Shown here: positions 39,739 to 51,909 of the stretch, in pieces
How the letters are laid out: each line of letters begins with the position of its first letter
Position numbering within the stretch: position 1 is the stretch's first letter
DNA from: Edolisoma coerulescens
Lineage: Eukaryota > Chordata > Aves > Passeriformes > Campephagidae
Assembly: GCA_013397115.1 (NCBI GenBank)
Contig: VWZW01000879.1
Location: 1,505,600 to 1,569,599, forward strand
Direction: 5' to 3'
Length of the DNA: 64,000 nt
Made by a program: the position numbers and the translations under genes
The notes under the pieces: model-generated
The model's input: only the letters and a program-made list of their open reading frames with translations
What the model was told of the DNA's origin: nothing
Database searches by the model: none

Positions 39739-40095
39739 CACCGTGAGGTGGGCCTTTTACTGTCCATTCAGAACACTACAGAAGAATGTGACATAACCTA
39801 TAGATCATTTATCCACAACTTACACACAGCTCTGGCTGAGTTCCAGTGTGTCAACTGCTTAAGGCCAACAGTTTCTATTGTTTCTACCAAGGGGGAAACT
39901 CATACAGCATATATGCGAAACTGCAACGTGAGTACAAATGGGGATTATAAAGTTAACTGCACTGAACTGAACCAAACTAAAACAACAGGGCTATCTCTGT
40001 CTTCTTTCGGACAGTACCACCTTCTCAGGTTTAGGAATGGCATGCAGTATACCAAGGTTCCCATAAACTATGAAGCCAGGGGAATAATATACTGA
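39739..40095 (+). pseudogene. Open frame with glycoprotein-like features, origin unknown
   Basis: One frame stays open from just after a stop at 39736 to a stop at 40096, about 119 codons, with no ATG before codon 56 of the frame that starts at the GTG at 39748. Counting from that GTG it has four N-glycosylation sequons (N9, N60, N70, N75) and five cysteines (14, 34, 37, 59, 71), including a C-x-x-C. That mix suggests an extracellular protein piece. It has no signal peptide or membrane segment, and I do not recognise the family. It could be a decayed envelope-like gene, an orphan exon or chance. A CCAAT/TATA pair lies about 290 bases upstream and a solo LTR about 2.3 kb upstream, but neither proves a link. 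Confidence 0.2.
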
Positions 40096-40252
40096 ATGAA
40101 ATGACTGTAGAATGTGCGTAGAGAACTCCGAATCAGTTTTGAAGTATCTTATAGCTGACCTCAAAAAAAAAAGTGAGTAGGGAATGAATTGTGTTCAGAT
40201 GGAGTGAGACTGGGCTTGGAAGCTAGGAACCACTGAGACTGAGATTCCAAGA

Positions 40253-40362
40253 GAAGGAGGAGCTATAGAAGAGGAGGAGGAGGGACAGAAGAGGAGCAGG
40301 AGGAAGAGGAGGGATGGAGGAGGAAGAGCAGGAGTAGGAGGAGGAAGAGGCAGAGGAAGTGG
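40253..40362 (+). repeat. GGA-rich purine tract
   Basis: An imperfect (GGA)n/(GAGGAA)n run, nearly all purine on the plus strand. The serine- and proline-rich minus-strand frames over it are low-complexity artefacts. Mirror-like purine tracts can form triplex DNA. Confidence 0.9.
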
Positions 40363-40740
40363 CTGAATCTTGGTCTTTTGGGGGGTTTATGTTCACAAGA
40401 TGCCTGGTGACTTCTAAAGATGGACTTGGGCAGGAGGACCCCTGAGCCAACATACTCACATCTTGTTTTTCCCCCCAAAGCAGTATTTCTCATTCCCAAA
40501 CCTTGAGTGGCCTGAAGAAGGAGGCTGTAAGGATGAGGAAGAGGCTCCAGAACACCCAGGCAGGTGAGGAGAAAGTCGCTCCAGCTTTCCCTCTCTCTTC
40601 TCTTCCATCTTCTGTCTGAGCACTGTCCCCGGCTGCTGGTCTTCACCCAAGTTAGCTTTCCAACATTCCATAAAAGTAAGGGAAAATGTCTTCTCTAATG
40701 TGAGTTTAGGTATTCAGTTGCACAAGATGACACTGTTGTT

Positions 40741-41216
40741 TGGGCTCCTCAGTACAAGAGAGGCATGAAGCTTCTGGAATGGGTCCAGCAGAAGACTTGA
40801 TCAAGGGACTGGAGCGTGTCTCTTATAAGGAAAGGCTAAGGGAACTCTGCCTGCTCAGCCTTGAGAAGAGATGACTGGAAGGGGACCTCACTGGTGTCTC
40901 TGAGTATCTGAAGGGAGGTGCCAAGAGGATGCAGCCAGGCTCTTCTTGCTGGTGCCAAGTGTTAGGACAAGAGAAAATGGGATGAAACTGATGCACAGGA
41001 AGTTCCACCTATGAGGAAGAACTTCCTTACTGTGCAGGTGACCAAACACTGGAACAGATTGTCCAGAGAGGGTGTGGAGTCTCCCTCACTGGAGATATTC
41101 AAGAACCACCTAGACACAATCCTGTGTCATGTGCTCTAGGATGACCCTGCTTGAGCAGGGAGGTTGGACCAGATGACCCAGATGTGGTCCCTTCCAACCT
41201 GACCCATTCTATGACT
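40741..41216 (+). mobile_element. CR1 LINE 3' end
   Basis: Plus-strand CR1 copy starting inside ORF2 (CTCCTCAGTACAAGAGAGGC). It runs through GGGAACTCTGCCTGCTCAGC, AAGAACTTCCTTACTGTGCA and TGGTCCCTTCCAACCTGACC to the octamer-type tail CATTCTATGACTGC. The 5' part is missing and several in-frame stops are present, for example soon after the GACTTGATCAAGGGACTGG stretch. It belongs to the octamer-tail group but differs clearly from the copy at 23.9 kb, so a separate subfamily or age is likely. Confidence 0.93.
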
Positions 41217-43143
41217 GCTAAGGAAGCAGGCATCTTTCTGCTAGGAAAATTAAAAGTTAAAATTAGAAAGACAGATGTTTATTCTGTCTGTGTAATATTC
41301 CCCAAAGGCACTGTTGTAAAAATGGTAGAAAAGTTCAGATCTGCATATTCCTGAATACTTTCTTGCACTCAGATTTTTCTTCCTCATGTGTATGGTAGAT
41401 GGAAAGGTTATGATGCTCTCCAACACGGTGCTCAGATGCAAAATATCAGTCATGCCAATCATGGTAATGGTTGGGGCAAATAGACAAGTTAGATCAACAT
41501 CTACTTGGTCTGCATCATGGGACACAGTTAAAGAGTAAATCAGCACAGGTGAGTAATGTAGACACAGGCTTAAAACAGTGAAAATGCCACTGTCACCCTT
41601 TTCCCTTTTAAGACTCGACATGTGATTCTTAATGTCCACTAAATCCCACATCCCCATCTGTCACAGCAGGGTGTCCTCTGCAGAGACCATTGGCTGCCTA
41701 CCACTGCTTTGGAAAGTCGGGCTAACAGAAAAGTAGAGGCTCATCACTCTGCAAAGGAGATGGACGCTATCCAAGACACCAGCTTTTGTAAAGGGCATTC
41801 CTTACAGGCATCTTTGCTGTCGTCACTAATATCACTGGACTGGACTGACAACCGCTCAAGGCAAGCGTAGATGGAAGACAATATGTCTGCCACAAGCACA
41901 TTAGTTAATAGAGCTTTTGTTGCACCTTGATTCATTGTCTAGTTGGGAGTCAAGACTAGTTATTAAACATTTCAGAGACAGAAAGGATTGCTATGACAAC
42001 AAAGTATGAATAATTCATCTGAAGGGGAGAGGGGACGTGCAGTAATAGAACAATTGCTAAAATTCTTCTTAAAGGATTTGTGTGCATCAAAAGCAATGAT
42101 AAAAAAAAAAAAGCATTCAATCTATGCTGCCTTGCTAACTGCAGCTTAAAAAACATCTGTGATCTTTGATGGCTTGAATAATACAAGCTGGAGTACAAAG
42201 TCTGCAGTGTCTTACTTCTTATAAATAAAGACCAAGGACACAAAAAGCCCATCCAGTAGCCTCTCTGAATATTGATGTTTTGGGTGTCAGGACTTGGTTA
42301 AAATTTTGGATTTTGTTTTTATCAGGAATGTTGAGCCATAGAAGTAAATGACATGACCCAAAATATAGTAAAATACTATAAAGCAATGTTCTTTAGATTG
42401 AGTTCTATTTCCATGGAAGAAGAATTTAAAGGAATTGGGGGAAAAGTAATAATACAAGAATGAAAGTGGTCTCGTCATCTCCATTGCTTTATTTTAAGTA
42501 TCATTCCAGTCACTTAACAAGAAGGCTTTTGCCTTGCATTTTGTTTGATTCTCTTCAACACACTGCATTGCATTTTTAACAAAACATGGGAATCTTACTG
42601 AAAATATTTATTTTTTTTTAAAAGCTGGGTCATCTTTCCTTTCAAATAAAGATAGCAGTCCATAAAGTAATTAAATGCTGACCCCCTAAAAAGCTACCCT
42701 AATTTCATCTACAAAAGCAAACAGTGTAGACACATGTAATGAAGGTTTTTTCTGGCCTGTTTCCTCCCTCTGGACCTGAAGGAGAAGGTATTTTGGAGAC
42801 TGATCATGATACCAGTTGAGGCTTTTGCCTCTCTTCTTGTACCGTGGAGAAGACTGTAGCCTGCTTACCATGTATTCACACACAAGGCAACCTGGATGAG
42901 ATCAAGACAGAGAAAAATCTATTCTGACTCTAAAAGCAAGAGAAGATCATTTGCTGTTTTAAAGACAGTAGTATACGAAGGTGATTGACAAAGAAAGAAA
43001 GGAAAAAAACTGTAGGATTCTTTTACCCAGTAAAAAAGAAATTTACTCAGGTCTGAAGTTTTAAACTATAAGCCTCCTCCATGTCTCTGATTAAATAAAT
43101 AAATACATTAAAATAAAGCAATATAGATTAGGGTTTTAAAATT
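41217..43143. other. Unique non-coding sequence
   Basis: No gene or repeat family was recognised. The longest frame, 135 codons on the minus strand (41250-41657), matches nothing I know. A few poly-A and T runs are present. Confidence 0.5.
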
Positions 43144-43187
43144 ACATTTGCATAACCTAAAGTGAATTTGAATAATAATGCAAATGT
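43144..43187. promoter_or_regulatory. Mirrored pair of perfect octamer (POU/Oct) motifs
   Basis: ACATTTGCAT (43144-43153) and its exact reverse complement ATGCAAATGT (43178-43187) are 24 bases apart. Each contains the consensus octamer ATTTGCAT/ATGCAAAT bound by POU-domain factors. The surroundings are AT-rich and repeat-free with further TAAT-type cores. It could be an enhancer element or simply a small inverted repeat, and no target gene is visible. Confidence 0.35.
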
Positions 43188-46121
43188 GTGATTAGTTTAA
43201 TAAAGTTTGATACCTGGTTTTCATAAAATTAATTTAGGTGGCTTTTTTCCCGCAGTATAAAAACCAGTTACTGTGGCTACATTGCTGTATTATACTCAGT
43301 AAAAATATCCTTAGGAATTTTAGCTTGTGAAATAAGCACACGATACTAGCACCTAAACTGATGAGAAAGAAGGTCATAATTCCCTTATCTGCTAAATGGT
43401 ACAGGATCTGAAATAGATCTACACAATGTGCCTGAAAAATCAACTTTATAGGAAGTCTTAAAGCTCATATTCGTGATTTCTGATAGATCACTAGTTTTTT
43501 GAATTTTTTTTCTCAGTGTGAACTTGCATAGAAACTAATGTGATTCACTCCAGAGAAGTTCTCAAATTCAAAATAACTCATCTTTAAAAGTCAGGTGTGG
43601 ACTTACTGCAGTAGTGAATTCCAAAAGTAAGTTATACTTTGCCTACATCGATGTGGCTTTTTATATGCTTTGGATTTTTTTCCCTTCAGTCTTTTTTTGT
43701 CTTGTATTTTGAAACAAGTTTTAAAAAACTGCTTCTCATTTACCTTTTCCACATATTAATTGTTTCTTTCCTTCCCTTTCCTTTTTCCTTGCACAGCAGC
43801 TTTCATATGCTGTCTAATGATGAATTAAGCAGATGAAGTAAGTTTTCACTGAAAAAAAAAAAAAATAAGAGAAGACCAGATAATTGGTCTTTTCAATTTG
43901 CAAGGCAAAGCTGCCTAAGATCAGGAGTCACCGATGTGGGCTGCCCACACCTGCAGGCACAGCAGGGATGTGAAGCAAAGTACAGCACATTGCCATGAGG
44001 AAGAGTAACAGGGTTACCTGGCCAGAGAACTTCACTCCAGTTGGCTGTGGAGTTCATGAGACTTTGTATGCAATATGGGAGACTCAGGACTTGTTCACAT
44101 AGTGAGATCTGTGCCCGAGATGCAATTTCTTCATTCTGTTGTGGGAACTCAGGAAAAAGGTAAGGTTATTACAGAAAGTAAGTGTGTTTTTGCAGCAGCT
44201 GATGCAAGACAGAAGTCCCATCTGTGCACAGACTGAGTTACTGCATGGTTCAGTCCCACCAGGACAGAGCTGTAAATTACAATTAGACCCTCAATGTTTC
44301 AACAGCTGAAGTTGGCTATGTAGATTCTACAAGCAGATTTTACAGGTAATAACAGAAATGTGCAATGGTGTCTCCTCTTCACCTGTGTTCTCTCAATAAG
44401 GGATGTGCTGCCTGGTCCAGATACAATCACCTTCCAGAATCCAGCCTTTCTGAATCTCCAAAGTGAAAATTATCTCTATGGTTTCCTCTGTAAAGACATG
44501 CCTATAATTCCCAGTTTGTGTTGAGAACACAAACAGAACAAAACACAAACAAAGAGAACAGAAATGCAACTGTCCAAATATCAAGGCGGGATGTTCCTAA
44601 GCTAAAGGAAGGTGTAAATCTCATTGATATCAATAAGTTATGAAGGAAAACAACTTACTTGCGAAATGACCAGAAAGAGGGAAATGTGAAATTGTACAAG
44701 CCATGCTGACCTAAAGATACTTCCAGTTCAGTTGTGTTGTCAAAACATTTAGATAGTCCAGGACAATATTTGATCATCATCTGTGAATATGCAGCCAATA
44801 TCAAATGCAGTTTACTCACTCTTTCTCTGGAAGTGCTGTTGATCTACATGGTTATTATGCTTTATGAGAAGAAATCAGAAAAAAAAAGTGTCAATTCCCA
44901 TTTTGTTGTGTTAATTCTAAATGATCTCAGTCAACATTGCTGGTAATGTCATGGAATACTGTAGAAGCCTTCTAAAAATGCACTCTGAAACTTATATTCT
45001 GAGAGGCACAATAATGAAAGAAATGTCGTTCTGTCTCTTTTTTCTTCATAAGCCCTTAAATACAGAGGAATCTTCCTGCCTGTTGTGAAGTTGCTGCTAT
45101 AGGTTTTTGTTGCAAATAATGCAGCAATTGCTCACAACACATTTTTCAGTTCATGTTGTTTCTCTCTCTTCTTGGAGAGTTTGGCCAAGTATGTCAAAAA
45201 TAGATACCAGAAGTTAGGCTTAAGTTTGCACAGCTCATCTAGCAGCTTCTGTTAATGTCAATTAGAGTAATAGCATTCATAATCTAATTCATCACTGAGT
45301 AGTTTAGATAAATTTTACGTAGGAATGCAGACCTACACGTGTATTTGTTTGTTTGTCTTTTCCTCTTGTGTTGACAATTCAGGCAACTGCAGATCTAAGG
45401 TCTCTGAGTGGGAAATGGGGTAGGAGAAAATTGGGGCAAACCTACAGCTATTGTTAGTGAGCTTGTCTGCCACAAATTATGAGAAGCAGAAGTGGAAGAA
45501 AAGCAAGGTGTTTTTCAAAATCATGCACTGACCAGAAAGGACCATGAGCAAATACCCTTCCGAAACATTGATCAGTGAGTGCTCAGTAAGGGTTAGGATC
45601 ACCTTTTCTGTGAATATTTATTCACATTTGAATTTGAATTCAGATTTAATGGTTTTGATTGCAAGCCATTTGTGTCTGCCTTTCACAATTATTTGAGTGC
45701 TTGGGGTCTTCTATTACTGTGTAAAGCAAACATTGGCCTGAAATGCACAAACATTTACCAAGAGAATACTTCACATAGTGTTAAATGTCCTATTTGGATT
45801 TTGTGCTGGGATGAAGAATTATGCAAATCATCCAGAAAGAAAGAGGCTGAATTGTTTAACAAAGCATCAAAGTATGAACTGTGAATGGGGAGTTAGTGGA
45901 ACAAACTCTTTGCAAATGATCTGTAGACCTGGGACAAATTTGCTGATGGCATTTCCATACAATCTCTTACTATTAAGCCTGAGGCTTATAGTCTGGACGA
46001 GAATATTTTCCCAGAGAAGAGAATGAATGTATCTGCTTGGAAATTCTTCCCACGCTTTATCTATTTATTTGCTCATGTTTGCAAACATACAGGGTGCCAT
46101 CCTACTAAAGTGTCCCATAGC
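43188..46121. other. Unique non-coding sequence
   Basis: No gene was recognised. It contains a pyrimidine tract with exon-like splice signals near 43765-43843 and a poly-A run near 43851-43865. About 43920-44290 is GC-richer than its surroundings. Confidence 0.5.
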
Positions 46122-46275
46122 AACAAGTTGCCCAGAGCAGTCATCTCCATCCTTGAAAATATTTGATACCTGACTGGACATGGTCATGGGTGACCTGCTC
46201 TAGTGGACCTGCTTTGAGCAAGAATGTCTGACTAGATGACCTTCAACATGACGACTGTTACCTGTTCTTTGATTC
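46122..46275 (+). mobile_element. Eroded CR1 LINE 3' end
   Basis: The sequence AAGTTGCCCAGAGCAGTCAT, CTCCATCCTTGAAAATATTTG, ACTGGACATGGTCATGGGTG and GACTAGATGACCTTCAACAT follows the CR1 3' region in order. It ends in a decayed octamer tail (TTCTTTGATTCC). Only the last 150 bases remain. Confidence 0.85.
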
Positions 46276-46902
46276 CTTCATTTATTCCTGCGTTTAACTT
46301 CATCCTGTCAAATGCTTTGGTGATGAAGATCTGTTCATCTCAAATCAAGTCTAGGGCAGCCATTGCACTTTTACACCAGAGAGTTGTTGGTGTAAATGGA
46401 AACGACTGTAGAACCTGGTCCAGTATTGCCCACGATTTTGGATAGCCCCATCTATGAGCCTAGCGTGTTATGTGCTCTCATGTCTTTTTCTCTCACAATG
46501 CACAGGTGTAACACTAGTGACCCAGCATGAATGGTAATAATGGACCACCACTAGTTTTGTACCTCACATTCTCCTGCCAGAAGAGGAGGACAGTAAGAGA
46601 TTTAGCATACTCTCTTTAGTGGAAATCCAACTAGTGCCCAAATGAAACTGAATTCTCCCTAAAGCACACAGTCCCTTGAAATACACTTCAGTATATGCAC
46701 ATCGACCTAACCTTTCTAGTATTTTGACTAGGCATGGTCTGAGTTTTAGCTATTTGAATTATTGTTTTTTCCAGAAATCTCCTTAATCATTTTGCCATTT
46801 GTCCACTTAAAAAAAAACAACTGAAAAACTATAACCAGAAAGGGGAAATGAGACTAAATGGTGGATTAGTCTTTTTTAAAGAGCAGATTCATCATGGCCA
46901 TT
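46276..46902. other. Unique non-coding sequence
   Basis: No gene or repeat was recognised between two CR1 remnants. Confidence 0.5.
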
Positions 46903-46985
46903 CTTAGAATCATGGACTTCTTGAGACTGGAAAAAACCTTTAAGATCACTTTCATTTTTAGATTGTGTTGCCATGTCATGCTTAA
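46903..46985 (-). mobile_element. Very short CR1 3' remnant
   Basis: TTAGAATCATGGACTTCTTGA, then CTGGAAAAAACCTTTAAGATCACT, matches the antisense CR1 tail and the adjoining bases with many changes. It is followed by a 7-bp perfect hairpin (CATGCTT 46977-46983 with AAGCATG 46988-46994). The call rests on about 50 bases. Confidence 0.6.
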
Positions 46986-46994
46986 AAAAGCATG

Positions 46995-47453
46995 CTGCAA
47001 GCTAATAAAGGAATACAGAAGAGCTACTTGAGTTAGTTGATCCTTTAAAAAAGAGGGGAAAGAAAAAGAATTACCTTTTTAATATCTTGCTTGCATTATG
47101 GTACATGCATCTATCAGCAGATGAGAGAGGCAACTTAAATCTCAGCAAGTAGAAGCAAAGATATATATGTCCTACTGATTTTAATTCAGTGTATAAATAT
47201 CTAAGAGGGGAAAAAAGAGTACTTTAGAGGTAATTTAGAGGTCTTGGGAATGTATTCAATGGTCAGCATTGTAGGAAATTATTAGAAGGTAAACCACTGA
47301 GAAGTCAATAGGGAGAAGCAAAACTCTTTTGTTGTATCAAACCATGGTAGCTGTGCTCATGATCTAGTTGCTGTTCAGGATCTGTTTTCAAAGATAAGGT
47401 TGTTATGACTAGAATTCCAGACATGATTGGATGCTGCACCATGTCCTGCTTTA
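46995..47453. other. Unique non-coding sequence
   Basis: Nothing was recognised in this stretch. Confidence 0.5.
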
Positions 47454-47576
47454 ATCATAGAATCATAGAATCTATGATTTATGTTGAAAAGGACCTTAAA
47501 GATCATCTAGTTCCAATTCCCCTGTCATGGGCAGGGACACCTTCCACTAGACTAGGTTGCTCAGAACCCACTTCAA
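47454..47576 (-). mobile_element. Short CR1 3' end with intact octamer tail
   Basis: The copy opens with the tail ATCATAGAATCATAGAATC, followed by AAAGGACCTTAAAGATCATC, CATGGGCAGGGACACCTTCC and CTAGACTAGGTTGCTCAGAA. It is close to the usual avian consensus, which suggests it is younger than its neighbours. It is 5'-truncated after about 120 bases. Confidence 0.93.
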
Positions 47577-49777
47577 AATTGTCTTAAAATCTACTGATTT
47601 ACACAGGTCTGAAAAAGGACTTGATGAACTGAGAATGTAGGAGAAGAAGAATGGTCTAAATGGTTATGTGAGTTACTGATGTTGTCTTCCTTCCCGACCA
47701 GAAGATTCATGGCTTCATTTTTTATCCTAGGACTCAGATTCACTGTTGGGTGGTAGTACTAAAAAACAAAGGTGATGAGTAGTGTGCAGCTAAAGATTGT
47801 ATCTTCTCAATGTGTAAATTGACTTCGTTTCTGAGTGTCTTTTGTACACAACTCACTTGGTGTTAAAAACCCTGTGAAAAGAAGAATATTGGAAAATATT
47901 ATGGCAAATCTTGATTCTAGTAAAAACCTTAGGTCTGGGGTCTGGGAATCTCATGCAGCCATTGCTACCAGACATCAGCTGGAGACTGAATTTCTAAATC
48001 ATCTGCTGCCATGGGTCATCCCCCTTGAACTTGTTGCAAAGAACCTTTAAGATAACTTGAGAAGGAAATGTGGTCTAAAACTAAAGCCTAATTTTCTCTC
48101 CTACTACATCATGAGATTTGCAAGGTGAAAGGAGGTATAAAATTTCTCCCCATTGTAGACAGGATAGTGGAAATTCAAGATAATTAATGTAGTCAGGCTA
48201 TGCTGAGCCTCCTCTATTTCTCCCCAGAGCACTTACGACATGTATATCAGAAAGGTCTTTAGAGATAAAAGAAGCTTGTAAGGTGAGAGCTTTGATCTCA
48301 GATGGGGTTTAATGACTTGGACATTGCTCACGATAATAACTATGAAAGCTCGAAAGAGGGGAGCACATTTCTGTAGTTATTTAAAGGATTGCTTCCTTCT
48401 GCCATTTTTTTTAATTACAACTTACAAAACCACGAGTCATTTTGGACATATAATAATGGACAGCTATCTGAACAAGCAACTTGGATGAGATTATCTCTTT
48501 AAAAGACAGTATCAGAGAAAAGAAGCAATAGAGAGTTTGTTGTTTTGTTTTCTTTTCAACTTTAAAGAATATGAAAATCTTTCAACATGGTTAAAGGGAG
48601 TGCCTACACTAAAGAAGCCAAAAAGAAGGAAAAAATAAAGTGCTAAGAACCAGTTATGTTTCAATGGAAGGGACTGAAGAGAGCCGTATGATGAAAAATT
48701 ATATGACCGGCTTTTTCAGAGTAGGTTCTCATTTCTAAAATGGAAATTATGTGAAGATTAATGGTTCCTTCCAAGACAGTCTTCAATAAAGAGCTCAGCA
48801 TGAGCAACGAGAGCTATTCTTAGCTTGCAGCTCGGGTATCTGTGATTGTGGGGCAGTGTGCAAAGACCTCTCTCCAGCTTTAGTGGTGGCCAGCAAAACT
48901 TTGTACCATCTGCTAAGGCTTGCCTGTATTTCTTACCTGTAAAGTGTTAGTAACATAATTTCAAACTCCTGAAATGGAATAACTGGAGATCAACATAGTC
49001 TTCTTAATTTTACATAGCCATTTATAATTATATCCAGTTTGTTTTGTACATGCATATATGGTGGTGGTCATTTAGAATGTGGCATCCTTGGCACACAGTG
49101 ATGTTAGAAGTGACACAGTTCTCTGCACTATACACAGAAGGCTGTTGCAGTCAGTATCCAAATGATACTTTTTAAAATGGTAGCTATAGTATGGTGTGTA
49201 TGCATGTGTGTGTCCACGTGCACCCATAGCAATGTTCATGTTCTTCCCCTGTAGGAATCAAACAGGAAAAATGCAGGTGCAAGAGGCTCCTGCTTCTACT
49301 TAGAGTTTCAGCTCCAGTGAGCAGTGATGACTATGATGACTATTTACGGTACACAAATTGCCCCTCTGAGAGATGAGGGAGAATGGAAATTAGTAAAACT
49401 CCCAACAGAAATTTTTGGAAGTTTCCGAATATATGTCAGACTTTTACTGTCTGAAAGTGTCATTTGCTCACTGTCTACAAAAGGAGATCACAAGCAACAA
49501 TTTTGGAGTATCTTCCTAGCTACCATTTGCAGTTATAGTATTAGAAAAAAATTTGCATGGCTGTAGGGAGGGAACACCTTGCAATTCAAAATGCATAATT
49601 TGTTTAGAGACAGCCATGGGTGAAAGGAGCCTTAAGCTAAGTCTTAACTAACTTGGAAGGTTTCTAGCAGGTTATGGTAGTGAAAATGTAATGAATGACA
49701 AATGCTTAGGGCCACTCACTGGGAGAAATCTCCAATGAGTTCATTCAAGAAAGTACTTAAAAATTTATGACACAATT
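47577..49777. other. Unique non-coding sequence
   Basis: No gene or mobile element was recognised. A short GT-rich run lies near 49195-49215. Confidence 0.5.
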
Positions 49778-49810
49778 AATATATATACATATATATATAT
49801 ATACACATAT
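49778..49810. repeat. (AT)n microsatellite
   Basis: Alternating A and T, interrupted by a few C (ATATATACATATATATATAT and on). A simple repeat. Confidence 0.9.
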
Positions 49811-51699
49811 CCCTACAACAGCACAGAACCCCAGCCCTCAAAAGAGCTCTGGGAAAGAATTTGAGAAGGAAGTAAAGAATCTTTGGACAAAGATTTTGTT
49901 GTGGAACATCTGTGCTATACCTTTTTGAGTGACTTTTTGTGAGACTTGTTGGAAAAAAGGCAATTTGAGATAAATGAGTAATATTTGTTCAGAGGAAATG
50001 AAGAGAGGAAAAGCAAATGCTGATGGATTTTTCTGTGCAAAAGAGAAAATTTCAAGGTGACTTAGAGAAGCATTCAAAATGATAAAGGACTTGGTTAAAG
50101 CTGAAAAAGATAAACAACATTCACCAATGAGGAGTTCAAAACATGGCTTTATAATGTCTTCTAACTGGATTTTGTGTTATTTGGGCTTCAGCTGGGAAAA
50201 CGCAGGGTGTCTTGACAGCTGGAGTGACTACCCATAATTAATTTCTAGGTTTAAAGGTGCATGCTACCCAGAAAAACCTTTGCTGTTTTTAATGAAAGCA
50301 GTTGTAATTTAGAACATAGATGAAGGAAGAAAGGGCTTTATTTATTTATTTAAATTATGACTTTGGACAGAAAAATTAAACACAGTGGGTAGAAAGATCC
50401 TGCACAGATTTGAATTGATCTTATGTGTGTCTGTACTGGCAGAGAAATGGGCAAACTGGCTGGATTAAATGGAAAAAAAGCACTTCTCCATAAAATTCAT
50501 GTGAAAATCAAAAAGTTATTTTATTAGAGCCTGAAATATTTTTCATTTCAGCATAATTTTGTGCTTTTGTCTTTCAGCCAGGGCAAAGCTTTCAGTACTG
50601 AAAATATGGATTTATTGTTACTGGGTCATTTTCTTGAAGCAGTTTTTGGACAGAACAAGGAAGATGCAAAATCTGTTAACTTTTCCATTGGGAAACTTCA
50701 AGTCTTTGGAATACTGTTCTGCTTTAATATTGCTGTGGCAGTTTTTGGTTGCTTTACAGAGGTTTAGAAGAAAGATTGCCTTTATTTTAAACAGCTGATA
50801 AAACGATGCATAGAATTTGTGTGACTTACCGAAAACACAGAAAACTATGAGCATAATGTCCATTTTCCCAAACATTCAGTTTAAAATACAAAACTCTGAC
50901 TTGGACTTAGACTTGCCATAAGGAAGTGATACTAAAGCGGCAAGGAATTTACCTCTGATTAGACTAAGGAAGGCTGGAAAAAATGTGGAGCAGGCATAAG
51001 GAACAAATTGTGGGTATAAATGCTCTTCGCATGTTTATACTGCGAATTAAGGCGTATTTGCAGTCTTTAACACCATCTTTGATAAGAATTGTTAAGGAAA
51101 CTTCCCTGTCTGACCATTTAGGAGACATTCTGGCAGTCACACTCCCACCACCAGTGACTTTAACTGCTGTGATTGAAGCCACTTCTCAGCAGGTGGCTCC
51201 AGTAAGCCAATGGATGCCCCACTTGATTCCCTACACACCTCACTTTCACACAGTCAGGCCAGGTTTCCTTACTGGCTCGACCCCAGATTTCACATAGCAG
51301 AGTCTCATACTCTCAGTTACTCTAATTTTATCATGGTGTGGCAACAGAATGAGACCTCAAGCTGGTGCCTCTGGGGAGGTACCCCCAAAGAAAGGAGAAA
51401 CTGGGATTTTTGCCCTCACAGTCTATGTGCACGGGGGTCTTCCAGCTGAGTCCCCAGCTCCTGTTGTGTCTCTGAGTCATCTGGCTTTGCCACAGGTCCC
51501 GGTGCCCTCTGTTGTGCAAAGGGATGGCGACAGTTTCTCACTTTGGGCTCCCACCACCCAGCGCCCAACCTGCAGCTGGCACTGCCACTGCACACCCGGC
51601 TGCCTGCGCTAAATTGTGTCTCTCAGCTGAACAGTGGTAAGGACAGAGGGCTTTGTTGCCACCCTGGCTGTTATCTAAAATCTTTGGGAAGAGGGTCAC
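49811..51699. other. Unique non-coding sequence, GC-richer at its right end
   Basis: No gene was recognised. A frame at 50561-50767 follows a good splice-acceptor-like tract and contains a hydrophobic stretch, but matches nothing I know. From about 51180 the sequence becomes clearly GC-richer, and some of this may belong to the LTR called next, whose left edge I cannot place. Confidence 0.4.
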
Positions 51700-51890
51700 T
51701 GCTTATGTACTAGTAGTATGTTACATGTGTGACACCCATCCTTGATGACAGCCCCCTCAGCTACCCTCAAGATATGCTACGATCCTTAAGTTTACTTTCC
51801 ATATATGCTCATAGGCTCAGTGGGGAGCACAGCGATTGTGCCAATATTGAGTATTTTGACCCAATAAGAGCAGGTTCACAAAGATGAACA
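51700..51890 (+). mobile_element. Probable right part of a retroviral 5' LTR
   Basis: The stretch ends in ACAAAGATGAACA just two bases before a tRNA primer-binding-like site, where a 5' LTR must end with CA. Upstream in the right order are a TATA-like CCATATATGC (about 51799-51808) and an AATAAG (about 51863), one base from a poly-A signal. The left edge is not defined and may reach well into the GC-rich sequence before 51700. The call depends mainly on the primer-binding site. Confidence 0.45.
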
Positions 51891-51892
51891 AT

Positions 51893-51909
51893 TGGTGCTG
51901 TGACCTCGG
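51893..51909 (+). other. Retroviral primer-binding-site-like motif, tRNA-His type
   Basis: TGGTGCTGTGACCTCGG starts with the invariant TGG that pairs with the tRNA CCA end. It differs from the complement of the histidine tRNA 3' end by one substitution and one extra base. It follows a CA-ending LTR-like edge with a two-base spacer, the standard layout of an integrated provirus. A chance match of this length at the right place is unlikely but possible. Confidence 0.5.

Noticed and set aside
40223..40646. Serine/proline/leucine-rich minus-strand frames
   Set aside because: They are translations of the GGA purine tract and its flank, low-complexity artefacts.
50561..50767. 68-codon frame after an acceptor-like tract with a hydrophobic stretch
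   Set aside because: No good donor follows, the frame ends in a stop at once after a weak GT, and no family is recognised.
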